Positions 1-5,542 of a stretch of DNA of 5,763 nucleotides are shown piece after piece. The position numbers and the translations under genes are program-made. Where the stretch lies: contig DAXETY010000162.1 of NCBI GenBank assembly GCA_051155755.1, forward strand, positions 1 to 5,763. Direction: 5' to 3'. The notes under the pieces are model-generated. The model was not told where the DNA came from, searched no databases, and saw only the letters and a list, made by a program, of their open reading frames with translations. Each line of letters opens with the position of its first letter. Position 1 is the first letter of the stretch. The DNA comes from DAXETY01 sp051155755. GTDB taxonomy: Bacteria > Desulfobacterota > Desulfobacteria > Desulfobacterales > SG8-13.

Positions 1-1
1 C

Positions 2-166
2 TGGTGCGGTTCCCAGGACTGTGAAACGGAAATCAAGGAGGAACTGGGCGTGACCATCCGCTGTCTGCCTCTGGAAGACGAGCTCGAGGACGCACACGTC
101 CCGGGCAGTTGCATTCGCTGCGGCGAATCCGCCCAGCAATGGGCGGTTTTCGCCAAAGCTTATTGA
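2..166 (+). CDS. proS: Prolyl-tRNA synthetase, C-terminal end (partial, archaeal/eukaryotic-type)
   Basis: Only the last 54 codons are present; the gene enters from the left edge and ends at TGA 164-166. The reading frame gives a small cysteine-rich domain starting WCGSQDC and continuing to CIRCGE, with four cysteines at visible residues 2, 7, 37 and 40, and ends in FAKAY. This is the pattern of the C-terminal zinc-binding domain of the archaeal/eukaryotic-type (ProS type 3) prolyl-tRNA synthetases, whose last residue is characteristically tyrosine. The enzyme charges tRNA-Pro with proline in the cytoplasm. The catalytic core lies outside the window, so the call rests on the tail alone. Rel follows 69 bp downstream on the same strand. 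I see no clear terminator or promoter between them, so co-transcription is possible. Confidence 0.8.
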   Translation, partial: WCGSQDCETEIKEELGVTIRCLPLEDELEDAHVPGSCIRCGESAQQWAVFAKAY

Positions 167-235
167 GCGTTTCCAATTATGCAACGCTCCATTTTGGTGA
201 AAGCGCATTAGATCCGGCCAAATTTTACGATTTAT

Positions 236-2380
236 ATGATTCGCATAACCGACATACTCGACAAGGTTTCCGAATACATTCTCAACGAGGACACCAGCCT
301 GGTGGAGCGGGCCTATATTTATTCGGCCCGGGTTCACGAGGGACAGATTCGCCTGTCCGGCGAACCGTACCTGTCACATCCGCTGGAGGTTGCCGGTATA
401 CTGGCCGATATGAATCTCGATGTCGTCAGCATCGCCGCCGGACTGCTGCACGACGTTCTGGAGGACACCCAGGCCACGGAGGAAGACATTCAGACCCTGT
501 TCGGCAAAGAGGTGCGCCACATCGTGTCGGGGGTGACCAAGCTGAGCAAGGTGCGGATACACGATTCCCAGGCCCGTGAAGCGGAAAGCATGCGCAAGAT
601 GCTGCTGGCCATGGCCGACGACCTGCGTGTAATTTTGATCAAGCTGGCCGATCGGCTTCACAACATGCGGACCCTGCAGTACCACAATAACGATAACAAG
701 CGCCGCAAAATCGCCCGGGAGACCCTGGACATCTATGCGCCGCTGGCTGCCCGCCTGGGAATTTATTGGATCAAAAAGGAACTCGAAGATCGGTCCTTTC
801 GTTATCTGATGCCCGAGGAGTACGATCATATCCGCAACCTGGTTCAAAAAGACCAGGCTGAGCGCGAAAAATACATCCAGACCGTCAAGGAATACATCCT
901 GAAGAAACTGGAAATGGCCAATCTGAAAGGTGAGGTCTTCGGGCGCAGCAAGAACTACTACAGCATTTACCACAAGATGACGTCCCAGAACCTGGCCTTT
1001 GAAGACGTGTACGACATTATCGCTTTCCGGATCATCGTCGACACCATTCCGCACTGCTACGAGACACTGGGGCTGATCCATTCGCTGTGGAAGCCCATCG
1101 ACATCAAGTTCAAGGACTACATCAGCCGCCCTAAACCGAACATGTACCAATCCCTGCATACCACGGTTTTCGGGCCGGTGGGCGAGCGCATGGAAGTCCA
1201 AATTCGAACCTGGGAAATGGACAAGGTGGCCAAATCCGGCATTGCCGCCCACTGGAGCTACAAGGAAGGCAAGCAGGTCGACGAACGTGCCAGCCGGGTG
1301 TACTCCTGGATCCAGGACCTGATCGAAAACCAGGAAAATTTCCGCGATCCGGGCGAGTTCCTGGAAAACGTGCGCATCGACCTGTTTCCGGACGAGGTGT
1401 ATGTCTTTACCCCGCGGGGAGAGATACGCACCTTGCCGAAAGGCGCCACACCGATCGATTTCGCCTACATGATTCACACTGAAGTCGGCAACCAGTGCGT
1501 TGGCGCGAAAGTCAACGACCGCATGGTCCCGCTGCAGTACGAACTTCAGACCGGCGATGTTGTGGAGATCAACACGTCCAAAAATGCGCATCCGAGCAAG
1601 GACTGGTTGAAATTCGTAAAAACCGTCAAGGCGCGTTCCCGGATTCGGCAATGGATCAAAACCCAGGAGAAAGACCGCAGCCTGTCACTGGGTCGCGAGA
1701 TGTGCGAGAAAGCCTTCCGCAAATATCGTCTGAACTTCAATGCTGTGGTGAAATCCGACGAAATGAACGCCGCGGTGGAGCACTTCGGATTCAAGACGGT
1801 CGATGATCTGATTGCCAGTGTCGGTTACGGAAAAATTACACCGCTGCAGGTGGTGCGCCGCTTGACCGCCAAGGAAGAGGAAGAGGAAAAAGATGTATCG
1901 ATTTTCAACAAGCTCATCGGCCGGGTGCGGAAAAAGAAGCCCAAGGGCGGCGTTGTCGTCAAGGGAGTCGACGATATCCTTATCCGTTTCGGGAAATGCT
2001 GTCAGCCCGTTCCCGGGGATTCCATCGTGGGCTACATCACCCGCGGCTATGGTGTGACGATTCATCGCACCAATTGCGTCAACGCCCTAAAGATGAACCC
2101 GGAACGGCAGATCGAAGTGGAGTGGAGCAACCAGTTTGCCGATACCTATCCGGTCAAAATCCGGATTCGTTCCCATGATCGGGTCGGGTTGCTGGCCGAC
2201 GTGGTCGGCAACATCACCAAGAACGACGCCAATATCCTCAGTGCCACCACCGAGACAATGGAAAACAAGATGGTCCACAGCGTTTTCACCATCGACGTTT
2301 CCGATACCGATCACCTTAATCGCATTTTATCTTCGATCAAAAAGATCAAACAGGTGTTGGAAGTTAAGCGCATCCAATAG
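236..2380 (+). CDS. Bifunctional (p)ppGpp synthetase/hydrolase, Rel/SpoT family
   Basis: Complete 714-residue protein of usual family length. It makes (p)ppGpp from GTP/GDP and ATP and hydrolyses it, controlling the stringent response. HD hydrolase domain (about 22-150): H48, H72-D73 in HDVLED with E76/D77, D139 in LADRLHN and N143, matching the metal and catalytic set of the characterised streptococcal enzyme at a constant offset of 5. Synthetase domain (about 235-345): YYSIYHKM, D260, KFKD at 291-294, PNMYQSLHT and E320 in MEVQIRT. KFKD is a variant of the RXKD loop of bifunctional enzymes, not the EXDD of synthetase-only RelA. TGS domain about 386-447; zinc-finger-like motif with C588, C589, H610 and C614; ACT domain about 638-714. 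ATG 236 is the first in-frame ATG after TAG 209-211 and gives the family's MIRITDILDKV opening; no good Shine-Dalgarno site precedes it. The gene could be named rel, relA or spoT. Confidence 0.96.
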   Translation: MIRITDILDKVSEYILNEDTSLVERAYIYSARVHEGQIRLSGEPYLSHPLEVAGILADMNLDVVSIAAGLLHDVLEDTQATEEDIQTLFGKEVRHIVSGVTKLSKVRIHDSQAREAESMRKMLLAMADDLRVILIKLADRLHNMRTLQYHNNDNKRRKIARETLDIYAPLAARLGIYWIKKELEDRSFRYLMPEEYDHIRNLVQKDQAEREKYIQTVKEYILKKLEMANLKGEVFGRSKNYYSIYHKMTSQNLAFEDVYDIIAFRIIVDTIPHCYETLGLIHSLWKPIDIKFKDYISRPKPNMYQSLHTTVFGPVGERMEVQIRTWEMDKVAKSGIAAHWSYKEGKQVDERASRVYSWIQDLIENQENFRDPGEFLENVRIDLFPDEVYVFTPRGEIRTLPKGATPIDFAYMIHTEVGNQCVGAKVNDRMVPLQYELQTGDVVEINTSKNAHPSKDWLKFVKTVKARSRIRQWIKTQEKDRSLSLGREMCEKAFRKYRLNFNAVVKSDEMNAAVEHFGFKTVDDLIASVGYGKITPLQVVRRLTAKEEEEEKDVSIFNKLIGRVRKKKPKGGVVVKGVDDILIRFGKCCQPVPGDSIVGYITRGYGVTIHRTNCVNALKMNPERQIEVEWSNQFADTYPVKIRIRSHDRVGLLADVVGNITKNDANILSATTETMENKMVHSVFTIDVSDTDHLNRILSSIKKIKQVLEVKRIQ

Positions 2381-2386
2381 ACCAAC

Positions 2387-2419
2387 AAAAAATCCGACTC
2401 CAGAGAGTCGGATTTTTTT
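2387..2419. terminator. Bidirectional intrinsic terminator between rel and rpmB
   Basis: The arms ATCCGACTC (2392-2400, with A 2392 the first base) and GAGTCGGAT (2405-2413) pair perfectly around a CAGA loop. A-run 2387-2392 and T-run 2413-2419 flank the stem, so RNA from either strand forms a GC-rich hairpin followed by uridines. It starts 7 nt after the rel stop and lies 67 nt beyond the rpmB stop, as expected for a shared terminator of convergent genes. Confidence 0.92.
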
Positions 2420-2485
2420 AAATCCGGAGCTGATTTCGAGTCGAGCCATCCGGGGCCGGACCCGCCGTAAAATCGACCCCAATGC

Positions 2486-2677
2486 TTACGGGGCCTTGAC
2501 CACATTGCCGGATTTAATGCAGGAGGTGCAAACCATCATTTTTTTTACCCGTCCATCCACCTGAGTGCGCACACGCTGTAGATTGGGGTTGAATCGGCGC
2601 TTGGTGACATTGTGCGCATGGCTGATGTTGCTGCCCACCATCGGCCTTTTCCCGCAGATTTCGCATACTTTTGCCAT
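2486..2677 (-). CDS. rpmB: 50S ribosomal protein L28 (bL28), zinc-ribbon form
   Basis: A 63-residue protein beginning MAKVCEICGKRP, with GSNISHAHNVTKRRFNPNLQ and VDGRVKKMMVCTSC, the standard bL28 pattern. L28 is a structural protein of the large ribosomal subunit. Four cysteines (C5, C8, C50, C53) form two CXXC pairs, the zinc-binding (C+) version of the protein; zinc-free paralogues lack them. ATG 2675-2677 is chosen because an ideal AAGGAG site lies just upstream and the family starts MAK. The frame stays open further upstream, but that extension matches nothing in L28. The gene converges on rel and shares the hairpin at 2387-2419. Bases 2678-2778 form a leader containing the perfect palindrome GCGATCGATCGC at 2711-2722. 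Confidence 0.97.
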   Translation of the reverse strand: MAKVCEICGKRPMVGSNISHAHNVTKRRFNPNLQRVRTQVDGRVKKMMVCTSCIKSGNVVKAP

Positions 2678-2778
2678 TGGTTTTCTCCTTGTTCCAAAGC
2701 CGTACAGCCGGCGATCGATCGCTTGACCCATGAAGCGTCCCGGCAACGGAAACACCCCGCATGAACCGAAACGATCTT

Positions 2779-2805
2779 TCTATATAAATTCGAAAGTCAT
2801 GTCAA
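2779..2805 (-). promoter_or_regulatory. Candidate sigma70-type promoter for rpmB
   Basis: Read on the minus strand: a perfect -35 TTGACA (2800-2805), a 15-bp spacer and TATAGA (2779-2784), within an AT-rich patch. The spacer is shorter than the preferred 17, so the exact -10 is uncertain (TATATA overlaps it). Predicted leader to the rpmB ATG is about 95 nt. It lies between bamD and rpmB and would make rpmB independent of bamD transcription. Confidence 0.5.
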
Positions 2806-2837
2806 TACATTCTGCAGTGTTGTGGCTGAAGCCCACG

Positions 2838-3572
2838 TCACTTTTCAAGGCTGGCCGATTCAGTGGATTTTTCTTCCGCCAGGTGGGATTGGCAACGGGC
2901 AATGTATTCCAGGGCTTGGCGGTGGATACCCACGTCGGGATATTCGACCACTACGGCCCGGAAGCGATTTAGAGCGGCCTCGTAGTGCTTGCTTTTAAAA
3001 TAGAACATGCCGATGTAAAATTCGTTTCCGGCCAGTGATTTCAGACAGCGATTGATCGGATCGACGGCCTTTTCCGCATAGGAGGAATCCGGATATTGGC
3101 GCCGCAATTGCCGAAACGTGTCAAGGGCTTTGCGCGTGTTGCTTTGATCCCGATCGATGGTGTCGATCCGTTCGAAATGACAAAGGCCGATCTGATAGAG
3201 CGCGTAGGGCACGGCCTCGTTGTTGGGATGCAGATCGATAAACTCCCGATAGGCGAATACGGCATCGTCATATTCTTCCAGGTGGTAATGGGCATCGGCG
3301 ATTTTGAGCTCGGCCAGGATCACGTATTGGCTGAACGGATACCAGTCTTTCAATTTTTGAAAATTTTCCTGGGCCTCCCGGTATTTCCCGTCTTCGAAAG
3401 CGTCGACACCGTTTTGAACCAGAATCTCCACCGGTTCGACATCCTTTTCGCTGCTGAACAAATCCTTTACATAGGTGCAACCGGTCAGCGTGAAAACCAG
3501 GCAGACGGCGACCGCCATGCACAGCAGTTTCACCGGTCTTTGCGCCCATCTTTTACCATCACAGCATTGCAT
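2838..3572 (-). CDS. bamD: Outer membrane assembly lipoprotein BamD (TPR protein)
   Basis: A 244-residue lipoprotein, close to the 245 of E. coli BamD. BamD sits on the periplasmic face of the outer membrane and with BamA folds beta-barrel proteins. The N-terminus has basic residues (KR, RPVK), a hydrophobic stretch and the lipobox LTGC, so C32 should be lipidated after signal peptidase II cleavage. TPR-like helices follow: VDAFEDGKYREAQENF, WYPFSQY, then YDDAVFAYREFIDLHP, ALYQIGLCHF, DRDQSNTRKALDTF, YPDSSYAEKAV and KHYEAALNRFRAVVVEYPD. YPF, DRD and the late YPD repeats are typical of the family. The start at ATG 3570-3572 is preferred: an in-frame TTG at 3639-3641 lies upstream of the predicted transcription start. 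ATG 3579-3581 (three residues longer) remains possible; neither has a strong ribosome binding site. No clear terminator follows. Confidence 0.9.
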   Translation of the reverse strand: MQCCDGKRWAQRPVKLLCMAVAVCLVFTLTGCTYVKDLFSSEKDVEPVEILVQNGVDAFEDGKYREAQENFQKLKDWYPFSQYVILAELKIADAHYHLEEYDDAVFAYREFIDLHPNNEAVPYALYQIGLCHFERIDTIDRDQSNTRKALDTFRQLRRQYPDSSYAEKAVDPINRCLKSLAGNEFYIGMFYFKSKHYEAALNRFRAVVVEYPDVGIHRQALEYIARCQSHLAEEKSTESASLEK

Positions 3573-3599
3573 AATTACCATACCCGGAGATAAGATCGA

Positions 3600-3611
3600 G
3601 ATCGGCCGATC
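3600..3611. promoter_or_regulatory. 12-bp perfect palindrome at the bamD transcription start
   Basis: GATCGGCCGATC is a perfect palindrome overlapping the downstream half of the predicted -10 and the predicted +1 of the bamD promoter. That is where a repressor operator would sit, but short palindromes also occur by chance, and no regulator is identified. An operator role is inference only. Confidence 0.3.
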
Positions 3612-3637
3612 ATAAAAAAATCGGAGGCAGGTTGCAA
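3609..3637 (-). promoter_or_regulatory. Candidate sigma70-type promoter for bamD
   Basis: Minus strand: -35 TTGCAA (3632-3637), exactly 17 bp spacer, -10 TATGAT (3609-3614), with a run of seven T in the spacer next to the -10. Initiation is expected near 3602, giving a leader of about 30 nt to ATG 3572. It lies in the 131-bp gap between trxA and bamD and suggests bamD is not solely read through from trxA. Confidence 0.6.
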
Positions 3638-3703
3638 ACAATTTCGCCCGTCACCGCCGACTCCGAAATACCGGCCACGCTCGGATCAGGCGCGCGATTT
3701 GAA

Positions 3704-4030
3704 TTACAGTGCTTTGTTGAGCAAATCTTCCAATTTCGATTTGGCGACCATTCCGGTGATCTGGTCCACTACATCGCCGCCTTTGAACAGAATCAGGGTG
3801 GGAATGGCTTTGATGCCATACTTGCCGGGAGTCACGGGATTGTTGTCCACGTTGCACTTCATGAAGCGAACTTTGTCGCCATAGTCATTGGTAAGTTCTT
3901 CCACTACGGGCGCGATCGCCTTGCATGGACCGCACCAGGGCGCCCAGAAGTCAACCAGAACCGGTTTGTCTGATTGCAGAACTTCGTTTTCGAAACTGCT
4001 GTCTTCAATTTCCATGATGCCTTCTGCCAT
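3704..4030 (-). CDS. trxA: Thioredoxin
   Basis: A 108-residue single-domain thioredoxin, the usual TrxA length. It reduces protein disulfides in the cytoplasm and is recharged by thioredoxin reductase. The redox motif WCGPC is at 32-36 (C33, C36) within VDFWAPWCGPCKAIAP. D27 is the buried acid next to the active site. The cis-proline is P77 in KAIPT, followed by the LILFKGG strand. There is no signal peptide. ATG 4028-4030 is preceded by AAGGA at suitable distance. The next gene on the strand, bamD, is 131 bp away and has its own promoter candidate. A near-consensus promoter lies far upstream (4209-4237). No thioredoxin reductase gene is in view. Confidence 0.96.
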   Translation of the reverse strand: MAEGIMEIEDSSFENEVLQSDKPVLVDFWAPWCGPCKAIAPVVEELTNDYGDKVRFMKCNVDNNPVTPGKYGIKAIPTLILFKGGDVVDQITGMVAKSKLEDLLNKAL

Positions 4031-4208
4031 AGCGATCGATCCTTTCTGTCCAGATAAAGTAATTACGGCTTTATCCTACCGCCGGCGGAGCCGAACGCGG
4101 AAGCGGAAAGGACCTTGCAACGATAAACGATCCCGTAAACTCGAGCTCGTAAGGACCAGAAAGCCGCAAATAGTTTGGTAAATCGGCAAAAATTTCTTAA
4201 TTCCCGAA

Positions 4209-4237
4209 ATAATAGTGTCAAGCCATCCCACTGTCAA
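4209..4237 (-). promoter_or_regulatory. Near-consensus sigma70 promoter for trxA
   Basis: Minus strand: perfect -35 TTGACA (4232-4237), exactly 17 bp spacer, -10 TATTAT (4209-4214, five of six consensus bases). A second TTGACA occurs within the spacer (4217-4222). Start is expected near 4202, leaving a leader of about 170 nt before the trxA ATG. This is the best promoter match in the window. Confidence 0.65.
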
Positions 4238-4352
4238 CACCTTCCGGCATCGGTCGAAGCCCACGGAATTGAATGTGAACGGCTTTTTGCGGGATGCCTT
4301 CGTAAACCACATCCTGACCACCGGGATAGAATTGTTTGCAAAATGAAACCAT
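4218..4352 (-). CDS. Possible small protein, 44 residues, unrecognised
   Basis: A short frame from ATG 4350-4352 to TGA 4218-4220 reads MVSFCKQFYPGGQDVVYEGI and continues to PEGVDSGMA. Its composition looks protein-like rather than random. I do not recognise it. There is no Shine-Dalgarno site before the ATG, and the frame stays open upstream into the antisense of purN, which weakens the case. The -35 and spacer of the trxA promoter lie inside its 3' end. It may be a real small gene, a decayed fragment or chance. Confidence 0.2.
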   Translation of the reverse strand: MVSFCKQFYPGGQDVVYEGIPQKAVHIQFRGLRPMPEGVDSGMA

Positions 4353-4392
4353 AGCGAATAAGTGACTCTGACGGGACCAATTTTCCAGCAAT

Positions 4393-4398
4393 GGGGAG
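4393..4398 (+). promoter_or_regulatory. Ribosome binding site deciding the purN start
   Basis: GGGGAG lies 8 nt before ATG 4407-4409. This favours that start over an in-frame ATG at 4362, which has no such site and would add 15 residues absent from the family, and over ATG 4419. Confidence 0.75.
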
Positions 4399-4406
4399 TG
4401 GCGCCA

Positions 4407-5216
4407 ATGAAAAGAAAGATGCGTATCGGAGCCCTGATATCCGGTAGCGGAACCAATTTGCAGGCCATCCTGGACGCCTGCCGGGCGGGCAGAATTTCGG
4501 CCGAAGTGTGCTTCATCGGTTCGGACAACCCGGCCGCCGCCGGACTGGCACGGGGTCGCCGCACCCGCATTCCGACCTTTGCGGTCGACTACGATCGAAT
4601 ATTGGAGCGATACCGTTGCGACCCGGCCGGTTTCGAACTGCCGCCGGATTTCGATTTGCAGGAGATCAAACGAAAACAGGCCCTGTTGAGTGAAAGCGTC
4701 GACACGGAGATGCTGGATCATTTTCTAAGGTCCCGGGCCCTGGTCGAAGCCGCCCTGCTGGAGCAAATGGGGCGCTATTCTTATGATCTGGTGGTCTGCG
4801 CCGGTTTTATGCGCAAATTGACGCCCTATTTTATCGATCGCGTCAACCTGCAACCGGACCTTCCCCGCATTATGAACATCCACCCGGCCTTGCTGCCGGC
4901 TTTTCCCGGCACCGACGGCTACGGGGACACGTTGCGCTTTGGTTGCAAGATCGGCGGCTGTACGGTTCATTTTATCGACTACGGTGAAGACACCGGTCCG
5001 ATCATCGGTCAGCGGGCCTTTGCCATTGAAGAAGAAGATACACTGGAGATCGTCAAGCAAAAAGGACTCCAACTCGAGTGGGAGCTCTATCCGCATTGCA
5101 TCGACCTGTTCGCCTGCGGCCGGCTCAGAGTCGAGCAGCAGCGTCATCGCATGAAAAACGGCGAAATATTCGAGCGCAAGGTTGTCCGCATCTTGCCGGA
5201 ATCATCATCAATTTGA
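4407..5216 (+). CDS. purN: Phosphoribosylglycinamide formyltransferase with a large insertion
   Basis: A 269-residue GART-type enzyme that transfers a formyl group from 10-formyltetrahydrofolate to glycinamide ribonucleotide in purine synthesis. The N-terminus MRIGALISGSGTNLQAI is the phosphate-binding loop of the family. LVVCAGFMRKLTPYFID and IMNIHPALLPAFPG are also canonical. Catalytic residues are N157, H159 and D195 (in YGEDTGPI); the H-to-D spacing of 36 equals that of E. coli PurN (N106, H108, D144). The catalytic residues are shifted by 51 relative to E. coli, of which about four come from a longer N-terminus. This leaves an insertion of about 47 residues, roughly 61-107, rich in charged residues (LERYRCD, FDLQEIKRKQ, DTEMLDHF). 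After H159 the protein is only slightly longer than E. coli PurN. It is divergent from trxA and alone on its strand, with a palindrome cluster starting 14 nt downstream. A related formyltransferase of other substrate is possible, but NIHP and DTGPI favour PurN. Confidence 0.85.
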   Translation: MKRKMRIGALISGSGTNLQAILDACRAGRISAEVCFIGSDNPAAAGLARGRRTRIPTFAVDYDRILERYRCDPAGFELPPDFDLQEIKRKQALLSESVDTEMLDHFLRSRALVEAALLEQMGRYSYDLVVCAGFMRKLTPYFIDRVNLQPDLPRIMNIHPALLPAFPGTDGYGDTLRFGCKIGGCTVHFIDYGEDTGPIIGQRAFAIEEEDTLEIVKQKGLQLEWELYPHCIDLFACGRLRVEQQRHRMKNGEIFERKVVRILPESSSI

Positions 5217-5229
5217 AGGTTTGCCAAGC

Positions 5230-5306
5230 GGCCGGCGCAGTGGCCGGCCCTACGGAAAACATCGTGCTGCAGCATCCTACCGTAGGGCGGGTCACCGTAC
5301 CCGCCC
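5230..5306. repeat. Cluster of nested palindromes after purN (REP-like)
   Basis: Three inverted pairs in 77 bp. GGCCGGC (5230-5236) pairs with GCCGGCC (5243-5249) around a 6-nt loop. GCCCTACGG (5247-5255) pairs with CCGTAGGGC (5280-5288), enclosing the perfect palindrome TGCTGCAGCA (5265-5274). GGGCGGGT (5285-5292) pairs with ACCCGCCC (5299-5306). The pairs share bases at their junctions, so alternative folds compete. The GC-rich palindromes just past a stop codon resemble repetitive extragenic palindromes. No U-run follows directly (a loose TTTCTTTT comes about 14 nt later), so terminator activity is uncertain; protection of the purN mRNA 3' end is another option. Confidence 0.6.
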
Positions 5307-5335
5307 GGTTGCCGAGGATATTTCTTTTATACCCT

Positions 5336-5360
5336 GTTCATCACGCATGACGTGATGGAT
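5336..5360. repeat. Isolated hairpin
   Basis: CATCACG (5339-5345) and CGTGATG (5351-5357) pair perfectly around a CATGA loop. The stem extends three more pairs outward if G-T wobbles are allowed. It is distinct in sequence from the flanking repeats. Role unknown. Confidence 0.5.
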
Positions 5361-5407
5361 CAATGGAATTGCGATCCCCGGTTTTTGGCCTCACCCCCCT
5401 GAAAAAA

Positions 5408-5426
5408 GACCATTTATGGTTGGACC
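5408..5426. repeat. Motif copy A (CCATTTATGG-TGGAC)
   Basis: This 19-base stretch matches 5650-5668, the right arm of the fold-back element, at 15 of 19 positions and in the same orientation. Both are preceded by a purine-rich A-run. It includes the palindrome CCATTTATGG (5410-5419 by two-base overlap of the C-run). It appears to be a separate partial copy of the same repeat family. Confidence 0.45.
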
Positions 5427-5503
5427 CGGGCCTGATTTGAGCGACGGTCGAGATTGCCGCAGATACAAGGAAGGTGCCGTCCCGCTATCGTTATGTTTTA
5501 AAT

Positions 5504-5542
5504 TTTCTGAATTAGAATCCATTTCAGTGTCCAATTCAGAAA
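5504..5542. repeat. 10-bp inverted repeat at the left end of the fold-back element
   Basis: TTTCTGAATT (5504-5513) and AATTCAGAAA (5533-5542) are perfect inverted copies with a 19-nt spacer. A T-run (5550-5555) follows 7 nt later, so a weak plus-strand terminator is conceivable. The right copy overlaps the repeat motif of the fold-back element, so the pair may serve an alternative fold. Confidence 0.45.

Larger units (their letters stand above)
4031..4406. other. Divergent intergenic region between trxA and purN
   Basis: 376 bp with no confident gene. On the minus strand it holds the trxA ribosome binding site (about 4041-4046), the leader 4031-4202 with the perfect 10-bp palindrome CCGCCGGCGG (4079-4088), and the trxA promoter. 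On the plus side it holds the purN ribosome binding site. I found no clear plus-strand -10/-35 pair for purN; TTGCAA at 4336-4341 has no good partner. No tRNA or known riboswitch was recognised in the leader. Confidence 0.6.

Noticed and set aside
166..188. AGCGTT/AACGCT inverted pair just after proS
   Set aside because: A 6-bp stem with an 11-nt loop and only four T afterwards is too weak to call a terminator.
109..579. Plus-strand frame overlapping the proS end and the rel start
   Set aside because: It is out of frame with both real genes, and its arginine-, glycine- and histidine-rich translation resembles no protein family.
374..1651. Long minus-strand open frame of 425 codons opposite rel
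   Set aside because: It lies wholly antisense to a clear Rel/SpoT protein, has no recognisable domain, and is rich in H, V, D and Q as expected from the complement of GC-biased coding DNA.
2678..2755. N-terminal extension of L28 to an ATG at 2753-2755
   Set aside because: The 26 extra residues match nothing in L28, whereas the internal ATG has an ideal ribosome binding site and gives the family's MAKVC start.
2730..2972. Plus-strand frame across the rpmB-bamD gap
   Set aside because: It is antisense to the BamD C-terminus and the rpmB promoter region, with no family resemblance.
3573..3641. Extension of BamD to a TTG start at 3639-3641
   Set aside because: The codon lies upstream of the predicted transcription start, and the extension would put 23 extra residues before a normal lipoprotein signal.
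3614..3666. Possible trxA terminator: TCGGAG/CTCCGA stem followed by seven T on the minus strand
   Set aside because: The stem is only 6 bp with a loop of 34 nt. The T-run is better explained as the spacer next to the -10 of the bamD promoter.
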